From the NCBI GenBank assembly GCA_029641185.1, contig JAPWGK010000006.1:1116001-1180000 (forward strand): a DNA stretch of 64,000 nt, in the 5' to 3' direction. A program made the translations under genes and the position numbers. This DNA comes from Pseudofabraea citricarpa. Lineage: Eukaryota > Ascomycota > Leotiomycetes > Helotiales > Dermateaceae. Below are positions 9,901-21,245 of this stretch, piece by piece (the stretch's first letter is position 1; each line of letters starts with the position of its first letter). The notes below the pieces were generated by a model. The model was not told where the DNA came from. It saw nothing but the letters and a program-made list of their open reading frames with translations, and did no database searches.

Positions 9901-12900
9901 ATGTCTGGACTTGAAATATTCGGTGCTGTCGGCGCTGCAGCCCAGTTCATCGTGTATGGCGTGAAAGTCCTTGATTTCCTTTCAAAGGTTCGCGAGGCTC
10001 CTGATACTATAAGAAAGCAGATCATCCAAATTACGCAACTGCTCGAGGTATCTAGATTAATCAAACAGAACCCATTTTTGAATAGCGGTGCTTCAAGCTC
10101 GAGTAAGTATTATGACAGCTATCTCATTGATCGACAAAATCTCGGGGTGCTAAATCACCTGAAGTCATTATATACTTCTAAACACTCTATCGGTTCCCAG
10201 TTTTCAAGTGTTTTCTATTTTCTGGATACTTTCAACTTGCCTAAAGCTTTTCGCTTTTTGCGCTCTATAAAGTTATCAAGTGATTTCTAACTGTTAAATG
10301 TTCTCTAGCTATCAAATGGGGTTTAGCATCCTTTAAAAATTGGCACTACAAAATTCGTTCCAAGACACTAAGTGGTGAACCCAATTTTCAGTCAACTGGA
10401 TGATCCTTCTCACGGATTCCGCATTATCCTTCACTCGTAACATATAACTCGAAATTCTCTAACGCCATCACAGCACTTCAGAAGATCCTCCAAGCATGTG
10501 AACAGGAAACTAAATCTCTTTCCGCTGTTCTCGTGGACAGGTTTCCTAGTAGCCAACCCCCCATCAAAGCAACATGGAAATCTTTGGTAGCAGCAACAAA
10601 AGAGAAGGAAGTTCTTGCAGCTTTTGCAAAATTAGAGCAGCTGAAGAGTTCTTTGATACTATGTATCAACACAATAGATTCGTAGGTCTATATGCCGAAA
10701 AATTAAGACTTATTCTATTAACCTCCAACTTAGGTCGCTGTTATCTTCAATCAATATCGAAGTTGCACAAGTTAGATCAGAAGCAACCAGGACGAATACC
10801 GCCATCAAGGGTTTATCAGAAGATACTAAAGAGATCAATGCCCGTTTGAACAAAGTATCTCCGGCAATAATCGATACGGCCTCTGGAGTGACGACTGTGC
10901 TTGAAGAGGTACATAATCTTCAGGGAGCTACGACTGAAATCAAGGATTTAATCTCACCACTTAGCAACAAAATTGGGATGATTGAAGACTTAGTAGCCGT
11001 TGGGGAAGAGCGTTCAGAGGAGACATACATCAAAATCACCACGGTTCATGAAGAACTTCCAAAAGTCACTACCCAAGTTGCATCCATGAATGATCAGTTG
11101 GATGTTATACTCGAGCATCTCAAGGTAAAGAATGTTCTGATCTTCCTCCTTGGTTATATACAAGTAATCTAGCATATATATCACTAACATCTGCGTTTAG
11201 TTAAATGAGGAAGCATCATCCCGAACCAATCCAAGCCTACCTGCTTTCCAACGCCTTTGGACCCTGCCCTTTGCGAAAAATACCGAATTTGTTGGCCGCC
11301 AGTCTATTTTAGAGAACATTCATTCCAAATTGGATAAGGAAGGGCACAGCCGCGTTGCTTTGATTGGCCTTGGCGGAGTTGGGTATGTCGTGTAGCATCA
11401 TATAAACTTACTACTTATTAGGCTAACATCAGAGCAGAAAATCACAGATCGCAATTGAATATGCATATCGTTATCACAGAGAACCCTCCACAACTTCTGT
11501 TTTTTGGATACATGCAAGCACAACCGCTCGATTTGAACAGGACTTTCTTGCGATTGGGAAGCAGGCAAACCTACCGGGGATGAATGAGTCTAACCAAAAT
11601 GCTAAAGATACTGTAAAGAGTTGGCTGAATAGCGAGGAATCGGGAATGTGGCTCATAATAGTCGATAATGCAGATGATCCAGAAGTACTCGTTCAGAAAT
11701 CAACAGCTGCCACTGGCACTGGTTCTACCCGACTCTTGGATTACCTACCTCAGAACTCACGAGGATCTATTCTTTTCACCACTCGGACTAGAAAGGCAGG
11801 CATCAAATTTGTAACAACAAGAAACATAATTGACCTAGCAGGAATGGACTTTAAAGAAGCCCATGAACTCCTCAATACTCGCTTGGCTGAACACGAGAAC
11901 GACGAGGAAGAAACCAGGGAGCTTCTAGAAACCCTTGAATACCTGCCTCTCGCAATCACGCAAGCCGCCGCGTATATAGCTGAGAACTCAATTTCTTTGG
12001 CGGAGTATCTCGAAATGTACGGGGAAAGTGAGGATGCTAAGATAGAGCTTCTTAGTCATGACTTTGAAGAGCTTGGCAGAGACTCTGAATCCAAGAATCC
12101 CATCGCTGCCACCTGGCTGATATCATTCGAGCATATCAAGCGAGCAGATACTTTCGCAGCGGACCTCTTATCTTATATGGCGTGTCTGGACAGAATAGGG
12201 ATCCCGAAAGCTCTTTTACCGACCCCTCCAAGCGCAATCCAACTAACTAATGCTCTGGGACTTCTTCAGGGATACTCTTTAATTCGAAAGACCCAGCATG
12301 ACTTATTTGATATCCACCGACTGGTTTATGTGTCTACAAGAAACTGGCTGAGGCAAAATCAAACTCTCACTCACTGGGCAGGGCAATGCGTCAGCGTAGT
12401 CTCCGACGCGTACCCCGAGGGATGGGATCACGAGAACCGGCACACTTGTGAACTTTTCCTTCCACATGCACAGGTCATACTTGGTTACGAGGAGATGTTT
12501 ACGAAGGGGTCAATAACCAATGAAACCTCCGTCTGGCTCACTGAAATATCCAAAGTTCACTCTAGCATTGACAATACAAGGGCAAATGTTCCGATCCAAA
12601 AGCCAATCACCTCCCTTGACATCGAAGAGAACTACTTTGAGAATTTCGAGCCGGACTTACCAGCGGAAAGTGTTGATACCTACGATCTAATGGCATCATT
12701 AGCCCATCAGGTTTCAGGTTATCTTGAGAGCCAAAAAGGACTATACAGTGCTGCCGAGAGACTAATCTGCCAAGCTATTCGATTACAAGAGGCAGCACTC
12801 GGCATATGGCATGCAGACACGCTGGAGAGTGTGGATGCCCTAGGATTCTTTTCGGGGCATCTTAGCAAGCACGAAGTATCAGAGTTAATTTATAGGAAAG

Positions 12901-14096
12901 TAGTTAAGGCTAGGGAAGAGATACTAGGAACTGAAGACCGCGATACGCTTTCTAGTATTAACGGCCTTGCTTCTGTGCTACATAACAGGGGGAAGTATCA
13001 GGAAGCTGAACCGTTGTTTCGACGAGCACTCGCTGGCAGAGAGAAAGTCCTAGGTCTCGATAATATAAACACGCTAATAAGTATGAATGATCTCGCTTTG
13101 TTACTCAAAGATCAGGGCGGATACCAAGAAGCTGAGAGGCTCTACCGGCAGATTTTGGCCATATACGAAGAACGGCTTGGACCTGAGCATCCAGAAACTC
13201 TCACGAGTCTCAATAACCTTGCATTGATATATGAAAAGCAAGGTGATTACGAAAAGGCAGAGAAAATGCACAGAAGAGGGCTAGGAGGAAGGGAGAAAAT
13301 ACTGGCGCCCGACCATCCAGATATTCTTCAAAGTATGAACAACCTAGCATTGATTTTTGAAAAGCAAGGGAAGTATGACGAGGCAGAGGAAATGCATAAG
13401 AGAGGACTGGCAGGAAGGGAAAGGGTGCTTGGACCTGACCATCCGGATACCCTTCAGAGTATTAATAATCTGGCAATAGTGTTTGAGGGCCAGGGTAAAT
13501 ACGAAGTGGTAGAGGCGATGCATAGAAGAGCACTAGCAGGAAAGGAGAAAGTACTTGGACCCGAACATCCCGAAACCCTTCAAAGTCTTAGCAATCTTGC
13601 CGTGGCGCTTGAAAACCAGGGCAAACGCGAAGAGGCCATGGAATTGTATCTGCAAACGCTGCAAAGCCGCGAGAAGATTTTAGGTATGGAGCATCCAGAC
13701 ACGTTGATGAGCGTCTGGAATCTTGCCCTTTTGTTAGAAGACCTCAAGGAGAATGAAAAGGCGTTGAATCTCTTCAAGCGAGCTTGGGAAGGAGCAGAGA
13801 AAGTTCTTGGCTCGGGTCATCCTGAGACTGTCAAATATCGGGACGAATATGAATGCATGATGGAGGACATGGGGATCAAAGACAGAAGCGGTGAAGATTC
13901 ATCGTCGAGTTGGGAGACATGTAGTACGGACCAGGGAGAGAACAGCAGTGATGAAGGAGAGCAAGAACCTGTTGTTGATGCATCAAGAATTTTAGGAGCA
14001 CCGGACGTTGGGGAAATAAATGGTGACGATGACGATGATAAGAATAGTTTACAACAGTATGGAAACAAAATCGAGGAGGAAGATAAGCAGCCGTAA
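9901..14096 (+). CDS. NLR-type STAND protein: N-terminal helical domain, NB-ARC, TPR repeats
   Basis: Five exons: 9901-10102, 10474-10681, 10734-11124, 11201-11382, 11438-14096; 1213 residues. Residues 1 to about 125 (MSGLEIFGAVGAAAQFIVYG...) match the helical N-terminal domain common in fungal NLRs; a coiled-coil-like linker follows. The NB-ARC core shows FVGR, P-loop GLGGVGKS (323-330, split by intron 4), Walker B LIIVDNADD (about 400-408), FTTR (about 441-444) and LPLA (about 497-500). The C-terminus carries seven or more 42-residue kinesin-light-chain-type TPRs and ends in an acidic low-complexity tail. Such proteins are fungal nonself sensors or incompatibility factors: ligand sensed by repeats, signal by the N-terminal domain. 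Intron 1 (371 bp) is unusually long. The phase of every junction fits an intact gene. The trigger and effector activity are unknown. Confidence 0.88.
12930..13840 (+). repeat. 126-bp tandem repeats encoding 42-residue TPRs
   Basis: Within the NLR gene the segments starting GPEHPETL, APDHPDIL, GPDHPDTL, GPEHPETL and GMEHPDTL recur every 126 bp, with weaker copies on either side. The sequence GAxCATCCxGA recurs near 13185, 13311, 13437 and 13563. Middle copies are the most alike in DNA as well as protein. Confidence 0.8.
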
Positions 14097-14670
14097 CCTA
14101 AAGCTTTTCCCTGTTCGTAAGTAGCTAAACTTAAACCAATAATAATGGTTGAGGGAATGAAGTTTACATACAATGCAGTGGTGCTTTCAATCTGTACTCG
14201 ATTTTTAATTCGCATGCATGCATGCATACATACATACATACATACATATATTTTATAGCCATAGCATGACAATGAAATAGCAACTATGAAATAGTGGATA
14301 TTTACTAGTAGTCATTTGATGTAATTGGATATATGCTGAGAAATCAGCAACCAGCACGTTTTGTAAAGCCCACAGAATCCAACGATCAAGATGGTAGAAC
14401 TCCCGAAGTTGCACTTTATCCTCGAATCTGATGCTGCCATGTAGCCAAATAAATAATATTTCTTATTTTTGATAGGTGACTTAAATGTCCCAACAACTCC
14501 TAAAGTACTATGGTATTTCCCTTTTAAACGAGTGCTTCATACCAACAGTAAAAAACGCCTGTGAAATATATATATATAGCATGCTATACAACATAGCGCT
14601 AAGTCCCGTGTCCTGGGAAAAACAGAAAACCTAATCAACCCTTCGGAAGTTGTTCGCATGTAGTTTGAGG
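14097..14670. other. Convergent 3' region, AT-rich
   Basis: 574 bp after the NLR gene and before the 3' end of the GPI-type protein gene. It holds the microsatellite at 14212-14250 and an AT run (14570-14578). No gene seen. Confidence 0.5.
14212..14250. repeat. (CATG)n/(CATA)n microsatellite
   Basis: A run of GCATGCATGCATGCATACAT-type sequence, first CATG tetramers and then about six CATA tetramers. It lies about 115 bp beyond the NLR stop codon. Confidence 0.9.
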
Positions 14671-15270
14671 TTAGACGACGGCAGCGATAATCAGACCCGC
14701 GGCAGCGAGGGCCTCGATGCCACCGACCTTATGAGCCGGGGCTGCGTTATCAGTAGGATTAGCTACGATGGCCGTTCCGGTCATCGAGCCCGTTACAGTT
14801 GCAGTTCCGGTCGTAGTAGCAGTTGGTCTAGTAGCTGTAACCGTGATGGTAGCCACCAGAGCCGTAGCAGATGCAGCATACGAAGTCGACGAGAAGGAGC
14901 AAGTAGCCAGCAACTGTGAGAGATCTACCAAAAATAGTCAGTACACAAGAAACTTTGGGAAACAAGGAAAGGGAAGTCTACCATCCGTGGTATTTCCATT
15001 CTGGCTGACACAGCTCGCACATAGACCGGCGATCTGGGCGACGTCGAACGAGTTGTTGTTGCAGATACACTCGCGCTGTAATGCATCCTCGATGGAATCC
15101 GCGACATTCTCCATGTCGACGTTGCAGGTGCTCGATAGGCTTACGATGGGTGCGCAGATGGCAGTGCATGCGGCTGGGATATCATCAGAGTCCACATCTT
15201 GAGCGAAAACCGAGGAGCTGAGCATGAAAGTGGCAAGAGCCACTGGAGTTGTGAGAGATGAGAAGAGCAT
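14671..15270 (-). CDS. Small cysteine-rich secreted protein with GPI-anchor signal (CFEM-like)
   Basis: Two exons, 15270-14982 and 14924-14671 (57-bp intron), 180 residues. A signal peptide (MLFSSLTTPVALATFMLSSS then VFA-Q) is followed by eight cysteines at about 35, 39, 49, 68, 70, 84, 87 and 105, including CxxxC and CxC. A Thr/Ser/Ala-rich stalk follows, then a hydrophobic C-terminus (GLIIAAVV) preceded by NAAPAHKVG, as expected for GPI attachment. The order resembles the CFEM domain, but spacings differ (C84-C87 is too short and the third gap too long), so I call it CFEM-like only. Such proteins sit on the cell wall or plasma membrane; some take up haem or act in host interaction. Its function is unknown. 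Confidence 0.8.
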
Positions 15271-16407
15271 TTTGAATTGAGTGGATTATAATATTGTGGA
15301 CGAGTAGAAATAATAGTTTGACGTTGCGTCGAGTCGAGGAGATTTATATCAAATGAGAAGAGTTGAGAATGGTCGTGTGCTGTACTACCGGATCTGGAAT
15401 GCAGCTCCGTCCGGGGTTTATATAACATTTCTCTGTCTTTGACGGAAAGTCACGGAAGGAACAAGGAAACAGTGCAGAGAAGGGGACAGGCATAATAGAG
15501 TTAGAGTATAACCACATACCGTAATATACTGCCGATCGTTAACTTGGAGTTCTTGGATAATCAGGTGAAGCTGAAGGAATTAAGACGATGCCCAGGTTTG
15601 GGATTCACGTCGCCAAGACCAGACATTCTCGATTGAGAGGGCCAGAAGCTCAAGGATATGGAGCTGGGTAGCCTTGAACAGCAAAAGCTTCAGTCCCTCT
15701 GACATCAGGCTTTACTCACCCGCATCTTGATAACACGTCATACCATCTGTCATTCGAGCCTTTTACTTCAGTTCGTTGGCACTCGCCAACATTAAGTGAA
15801 GGTCATGGGATAATGCATGTTCATGCTTCAGATATGAAGGAGGCCAAGAGACTCAAGGTCCAATACCTCGCTTGGCACCGAAGCGACGCAAGACGAGCCT
15901 CGAGCCTCGAGCCCAAAGCACATGATTACAAGAGCCAACGGGAGAGCTCAGTGTCGTTTGTCGTACGGTATGCACGAAATCCTATATTTGGACGCGTTAA
16001 TAATCCTCAAGGTGGCTTACGAGTACAATCTAAGCCTCGACATCACAATGCTTGGAATCTTGGAGAAAGAAAGAGGAGTGCAGCGTCGATCGTCAAGTAT
16101 GGAGAATGGCCCAGCAAAGTTGCGCCGCCGGGTAACCAATTACAACCTAAGCGATGGGGACCTGCCGTCGGGATTCATTCGAAGGAAGAACTTTAATTCG
16201 GCCAAATGCTCCGTTGCGTTGGCAACTGTCATGAAACAAATTATAATCGACACTAGTGGGAGGCATTTCTGGGGCAGCGAAACATTCTTTTAGGCAACAC
16301 CAAGTGTACTGCTTTTACTCCGTTTCCTTTTCGTCCAACTCTCAAAACAACCCTTGTACACAGTAAACGCCAGCTAAATATGCAGTTTGAGAGATCCGAT
16401 GACCCAT
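15271..16407. other. Intergenic region upstream of the GPI-type gene
   Basis: 1.1 kb between the start of the GPI-type protein gene and the 3' end of has1. Two overlapping forward ORFs (15813-16196, 15922-16293) show no recognisable domain and I do not call them. Otherwise nothing seen. Confidence 0.5.
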
Positions 16408-18319
16408 TTAAGCGGCACCCCTCTTCTTGAAGCTGCCTCCTTGCTTTGGCTGGCTGCCATATGGTCTTCTGCCTGGCGTCTTCTTATCTCTACTCATACT
16501 TGCCCCCAAAGTTAGATCAACTCTTGGGGGTGCGCTAAAGCCAAAGCTCTTAGCAACCTTAACTAAATCGAGTTTGTGAACATCAAAGATCGTTCGTAAG
16601 CTGTGAGACGCGTATGCCTGCAGATAAGATCTGTAGCCATCCTTTGCGCTCTTATTCAAGTAGTAGTTCTGGGATATCAGCTTCTCTAGTTGACTCTGGA
16701 CATTGACGATCTTGTTGCCAGGAAATTCAAACTCCACCACGGGGACACGCGCCGTCTTCAGGTGAGCAAGAAAGCCGACCTCGTTAGGCTGGAGAAACAT
16801 GAGAGATCTTCCCTTTCCATTAGATCCTCGAGCCGTACGACCAACTCTGTGAATGTAGTCGCGGGGGTCATCAGGTGGATCAAACTATTAATAGAATATG
16901 TTAGAAATAATTCCTCAACTCTTCTTGTTGATAATCATACCTGTACAATCCAATCAACATCAGGAATGTCAAGACCTCTCGCAGCAACATCTGTGCAGAT
17001 GAGAGTTCCCTGCTTAGCGTTACAGAACTCGAAGAAAGTGTTTGTACGTTTCTGCTGCTTCTGTTTTCCGTGGAGGTCTAAAACTGGAAGGTCGATATAG
17101 TTAAGGAGTTCGGCATGGTACTTCACACAAGCACAACTAGAGAAGAAGACAATGATCTTCTTCTTAAGATTGCGCTTGAGGAACGAGAAGAGAAGCAAGA
17201 ACCGTCTATCAGAATCACAAACGACGTAACCTTGCTCTAAACCTTCGACTGTGCTATGCTCCTTCTGGTGATCGACGTTGATGTAGAGAGGGCCAGGTCT
17301 CAAGGAAATGCGGGCTAAATCTTCGACCTTTTGTGTCTGAGTGGCGGAGAAGAGCATTGTCTGGCGGTCGTCCTTGGGTAAAATCTTAACGATTTGTCTC
17401 ATCTCATCTTCAAAACCAACTTCCAAAATACGATCGGCCTCGTCAATAATTAATGCCTATTCGAAGTCAATATGAAATCAAAGTAATCTCATAAAACCTG
17501 CCGTACCTTTAAGTTCTTGAAGACAAAGCCTTGAGTATTTTGAAGATGATCTAGCAGTCGTCCAGGTGTAGCAATAATAAGATTGACACCCTTAGCAAGC
17601 TTTTCAGCCTCAGCCCGACGGTTTGCACCTCCAATAACGATACCGTAAGTTTGCGAATGGTTGGCCATTAACTCGCGAGCGACACCAAAAATTTGAAGGG
17701 CGAGTTCTCGGGTGGGAGATACAACAATAACACCAGTTCCATTCCGAGGCTTGAATTTTAAAGACGACAAAAGCTCAATAGCTGGAATCAAGAACGACAA
17801 CGTTTTGCCAGATCCGGTCTTGGCAGCACCCAAGACGTCCCGTCCAGCTAGCAGTGGTGGGATACCCCTCTGTTGAATTTCCGTCATGGTATCGAACTTC
17901 ATTTCTGCCAACGCCTGCATGGTCTTCTCCGAGAGGCCTAATTCAGAGAATTTCTTCGCTTCAACGCCTGCGGTTGGAAGTGATAATGCTCCTACGCCAG
18001 GCACAACCTCCTCCAATTCGTCGCCTTTCGCATTGTCGTTATCCTCAGCTTCAGGTTCCTCTTCCGCTTCTTGCTCTACTACTTCTTCGTCTTCTGCGAC
18101 AACTTCATCTTCTTCAGAATCATCCTTAGGTGTCTCGACAGGCTTCTCTTCCTTGTCCAAACTCTTCCTAGACGACTTCTTCTGTGCCTTGTCAACTTTC
18201 GACCGTTTTGTTTTCACTTCAGGAGCAACTGCTATTTCGATTGCGACATCTTCAGCCTCGGGCTTGGTGCTACCGTGCTTTCTCTTGCGCTTCTTGCTGT
18301 GTAAATCGGAGGAATCCAT
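16408..18319 (-). CDS. has1: DEAD-box ATP-dependent RNA helicase Has1
   Basis: Three exons: 18319-17507, 17456-16941, 16884-16408 (introns 50 and 56 bp, phase 0), 601 residues. Has1 unwinds RNA in pre-ribosomes in the nucleolus and is needed for 40S and 60S assembly. A lysine-rich, then very acidic N-terminus (1-120) precedes the helicase: Q-motif ([14 protein letters not shown]... EIQQ), motif [10 protein letters not shown] (165-173), PTREL (202-206), TPGR (251-254), DEAD (276-279), SAT, then ARGLD and HRVGRTAR. The C-terminal extension with [21 protein letters not shown] is typical of Has1 and separates it from other DEAD-box helicases; the tail is basic and glycine-rich. All core motifs are intact. 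Confidence 0.95.
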
Positions 18320-18862
18320 GTTGTCGTGGTGAATTGAAAGCTGAGCTGTGTGCCTAGGTATGTTCGCAAGACCTGACCAAAATTTCCATGGGCCGAATCA
18401 TTTTTTTGTCGGTGCTAGCGGCCGTGTCCGATTAAGCTAACGTTATCGGAGTGACACGTGATGAAGGTCCAAAGTACATCAAATGGTATTAGAATTCTGC
18501 TGAATCTGTGGCAAGGCAAGTTTGTACTGGCGGTCTATGAGCTGGAACAGAGTATGAACCCAGGCCAAAATTTGTTCTGGAGTCCGATTAAATCCCTGCG
18601 ACCATATCAATTCATGGTCACCGACATCTGAACATTGCAATAGAATAGCTTTTGGATAGTTCATTAGTATCATGTATAACCTCTGTATCTCTCACATGCC
18701 GCACCCATGGTACCTGCCAATGCATTGCGACGGCCCAAAAAGACTCAGCCTAGAATCCGTCGCTCCAATTGCATTGAATTCCATTAAATGACTTTTTCTA
18801 CAGCTAGTAAAACAAGACGACCCGAAGTCGTAAGCCCTCCACGTTTCCGAAGTACGAATAAT
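18320..18862. other. has1 promoter and erv25 3' UTR
   Basis: 543 bp between two genes on the same (minus) strand. A short reverse ORF at 18479-18673 has no recognisable domain. Nothing else seen. Confidence 0.5.
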
Positions 18863-19698
18863 CTAGATAAGATGCTTTGATCTGATATGAAATTAGTAAC
18901 AGAGGACAATAGAATTATCGCGCCAATGGAGACATACCTGAAGTAGGCTCTCAAGTATATCACTTGCCAAGCCCCCAATGCTACCAGCATGCCCATGGTG
19001 CCGAAGGCAAACCACTTGACTCTGTTGTTGGTACTCTCGTTTGTATCTCTGAGCTTCTGTTCTCGCACGCGAAGGTAATCCATCTCGGCGACGATTTCCT
19101 GTACCATCTCCTCGATACGCCGTAATTCAGTCTCGACAGGCTTCAATTTCTCAGTTGCTTGGACAGCAGACCAATCCTTTGCATCCGCTCCGATATCAAT
19201 ATCAAGTTCGATATGGCGGTTGGGGTCCTTGATATATTTGGCTATAGAGAAAGTTAGCAAGGTTGTGAACAGCTGAGGAAGGGCAGCAGAATCACGTACT
19301 TCCGGAGAACTCGTTGGTGAAGCAAACGTCGAAAGAGGCATCTGCGTGAGATGTGAATGCCATTCTCTGCTCTCCAACCACGTCCTTTGGTCGTCCATAC
19401 TCGTTTCCAACAGCATCCTTGATCTGTGTTCCAGCAGTCAATATCCACTCCCATTAAATCCGCACGAAGCATTGAAACTCACATGCATGTTGACAACCAT
19501 TCCATCACCCTTAGTGCCTCCAACCGTAGCGGTCACGACAACAAGAGTGTCCTTCCCTACGAAATTCCGAATACATCTTTCTGCCTTCTTGTCGCCCTTT
19601 GAGTAAGCCTGGATATCGAACTTGAGGGCCTCGGCGCACGCGAGGAAGAAGAGGAAGTTGCAGAGGATCTGCAGCGGCGATCGGAGTAGGGACGCCAT
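18863..19698 (-). CDS. erv25: p24-family cargo receptor Erv25 (COPII vesicle protein)
   Basis: Four exons: 19698-19483, 19423-19300, 19241-18938, 18881-18863 (introns 59, 58, 56 bp), 220 residues. Erv25 cycles between ER and Golgi in COPI/COPII vesicles and helps sort cargo such as GPI-anchored proteins. Visible are a signal peptide ([18 protein letters not shown]), a GOLD domain with two cysteines (ERCIRNF ... FDVCFTNE), a coiled coil ([22 protein letters not shown]), one membrane helix ([20 protein letters not shown]) and the short cytosolic tail YFRSKHLI. The tail depends on the final 19-base exon; without it the frame would run on with unrelated sequence. Divergent from U1-C, 280 bp away. 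Confidence 0.93.
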
Positions 19699-19978
19699 GT
19701 TCTTTCTGCGTGGGATCGAACAAGAAAATAAATAACTGTGAGGTGGCAGAAATTTGGAGAGATTGGCGCGCGTGAGGCTTGGACCGTGTATACTCCTTTT
19801 TGGCGACGTGGTGATTCTCGATTCTGGACAGCTTGCTAGCCAATCGATGGTTCTTCCGCTCCGGCCCGTCATTCACGTGCCTCAGCTTTTCTACAGTATC
19901 GCGACTTACAACTGCATCGGCGCCAACACCTCCAATATCTTCCCCAGCTCCACCAACTATTTGCATACCTCTGTAACC

Positions 19979-20812
19979 ATGCCTAAATGTAAGTCCTATT
20001 CTACGCGACTCATTTTGAGTACTTGCTAACGTCTTTGCTAGTCTTCTGTATGTGCCAGAGCCTCTTTCGCCTTAACCATCCACCACCACGGCCTGAATAG
20101 CTTCATTCTAACTAGCAATAGGTGATTACTGCGATGTCTACTTGACGCACGACTCGATGAGCGTGCGAAAAGCGCATAACAGCGGAAGGAACCATCTGCG
20201 AAACGTCGTAGACTACTACCAGCGTACGTCCTCAGACCACCATACCAAAAACCTCATGAGCTAATCTATTCGCAACAGAGATTGGACACGAGAAAGCGCA
20301 GTCTGTTATTGACTCGATTACATCTTCGTATGCAGCTGAAGGGCAATCGGCATCCAATCCTATGTTGGGACAGAATCCCGGCACGCAACCGTTCCCACCT
20401 CCACCCTTCGGTTTCCCTGGAGGTATATTCCCCCTCACTACTCCAGAATCTGAGAACGATGCTAAAACGTACACAGGAGTTCCACCACCTTTCCCATTAC
20501 CAGGAGGAATGCCTGGCCTCCCTGCTGGCATGATTCCACGTAAGTATCTTCTTCTGATACCACCTCTATCAATCAATTTCTAACACAACCTGCACAACAG
20601 CCCCAGGCGGACGTGGTATGCCAATGCCTCCATTTCCCGGCGGAATTCCACCACCAATTCCTATGAACGGCATGCCATTCCCTCCACCAGGTGGCCTCCC
20701 ATTCCCACCTCCAGGCGGCCTCCCACCGAACTTCCAATTCCCCCCTCCAGGCCAGGGTTTCCCTCCGCCCCCAGGAGGCTTCAAACCTGACCAGGGTGGT
20801 GACCGGAAATAA
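19979..20812 (+). CDS. yhc1: U1 small nuclear ribonucleoprotein C
   Basis: Five exons: 19979-19988, 20042-20047, 20122-20223, 20279-20539, 20601-20812; 196 residues. U1-C binds the duplex of U1 snRNA with the 5' splice site during early spliceosome assembly. The protein begins [17 protein letters not shown], with the matrin-type C2H2 zinc finger (CDYC and later H-x5-H in HNSGRNH), then [19 protein letters not shown] and a long Pro/Gly/Met-rich tail, as in fungal orthologues. The invariant FFC requires a 6-base exon (TCTTCT) between two canonical introns (53 and 74 bp); the first exon is only 10 bases. Skipping the micro-exon would stay in frame but delete both phenylalanines. Confidence 0.92.
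20042..20047 (+). other. 6-nt micro-exon of the U1-C gene
   Basis: TCTTCT, preceded by TTTGCTAG and followed by GTATGTGCC. It supplies residues 4-6 (F, F, and the first base of C) of the invariant MPKFFCDYC. No other splicing that I can draw gives this sequence. Confidence 0.85.
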
Positions 20813-21245
20813 GAGACCATTTGCGATGAGGACCTAGGAGGACTGACGTGGTAGGGTAATCTGGACGGGCGTTTGGAAAGATGATTCATTCATGGCGTTG
20901 GGGCGGAAAATGTTAAAGTTGTACGAATAAGCAGAATGCGCCAGACGACCTGGCATTCTTTATTATAGAATATCCAAAATTCAGCGTTTACCTTGCGAGA
21001 ATCTCCTGTGTAGCTTCGGCTTCCTAACCAAAAATGTAGGGATTGATATTGACTAGTATGTACTCTGAGCTTGTTCTACGAGGGATCCTTTGAAAGAAGT
21101 AAACACTTTGATTCACACAAAGCCTGGTATACACTAAAATAACCTACCCATAAAACTACATATACAGCTAGAATTACCAAGAATAAGAATACATATTACA
21201 TCCACCAAGCCCTCTCCAAAAAAGCCCCCAGGTATCTACCCAGAA
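20813..21245. other. Convergent 3' region
   Basis: 433 bp between the U1-C and DUF3433 gene ends. AT-rich UTR-like sequence, nothing else seen. Confidence 0.5.

Noticed and set aside
13817..14272. 151-codon reverse ORF
   Set aside because: Antisense to the NLR tail and extends through the microsatellite; repeats give false open frames.
15813..16293. Two overlapping forward ORFs (127 and 123 codons)
   Set aside because: They overlap in different frames, have no recognisable domain and no splice support.
6344..16407. Secondary-metabolite or effector cluster around the permease, NLR and GPI-type protein
   Set aside because: No synthase, oxidase or transcription factor is present; three unrelated genes do not make a cluster.
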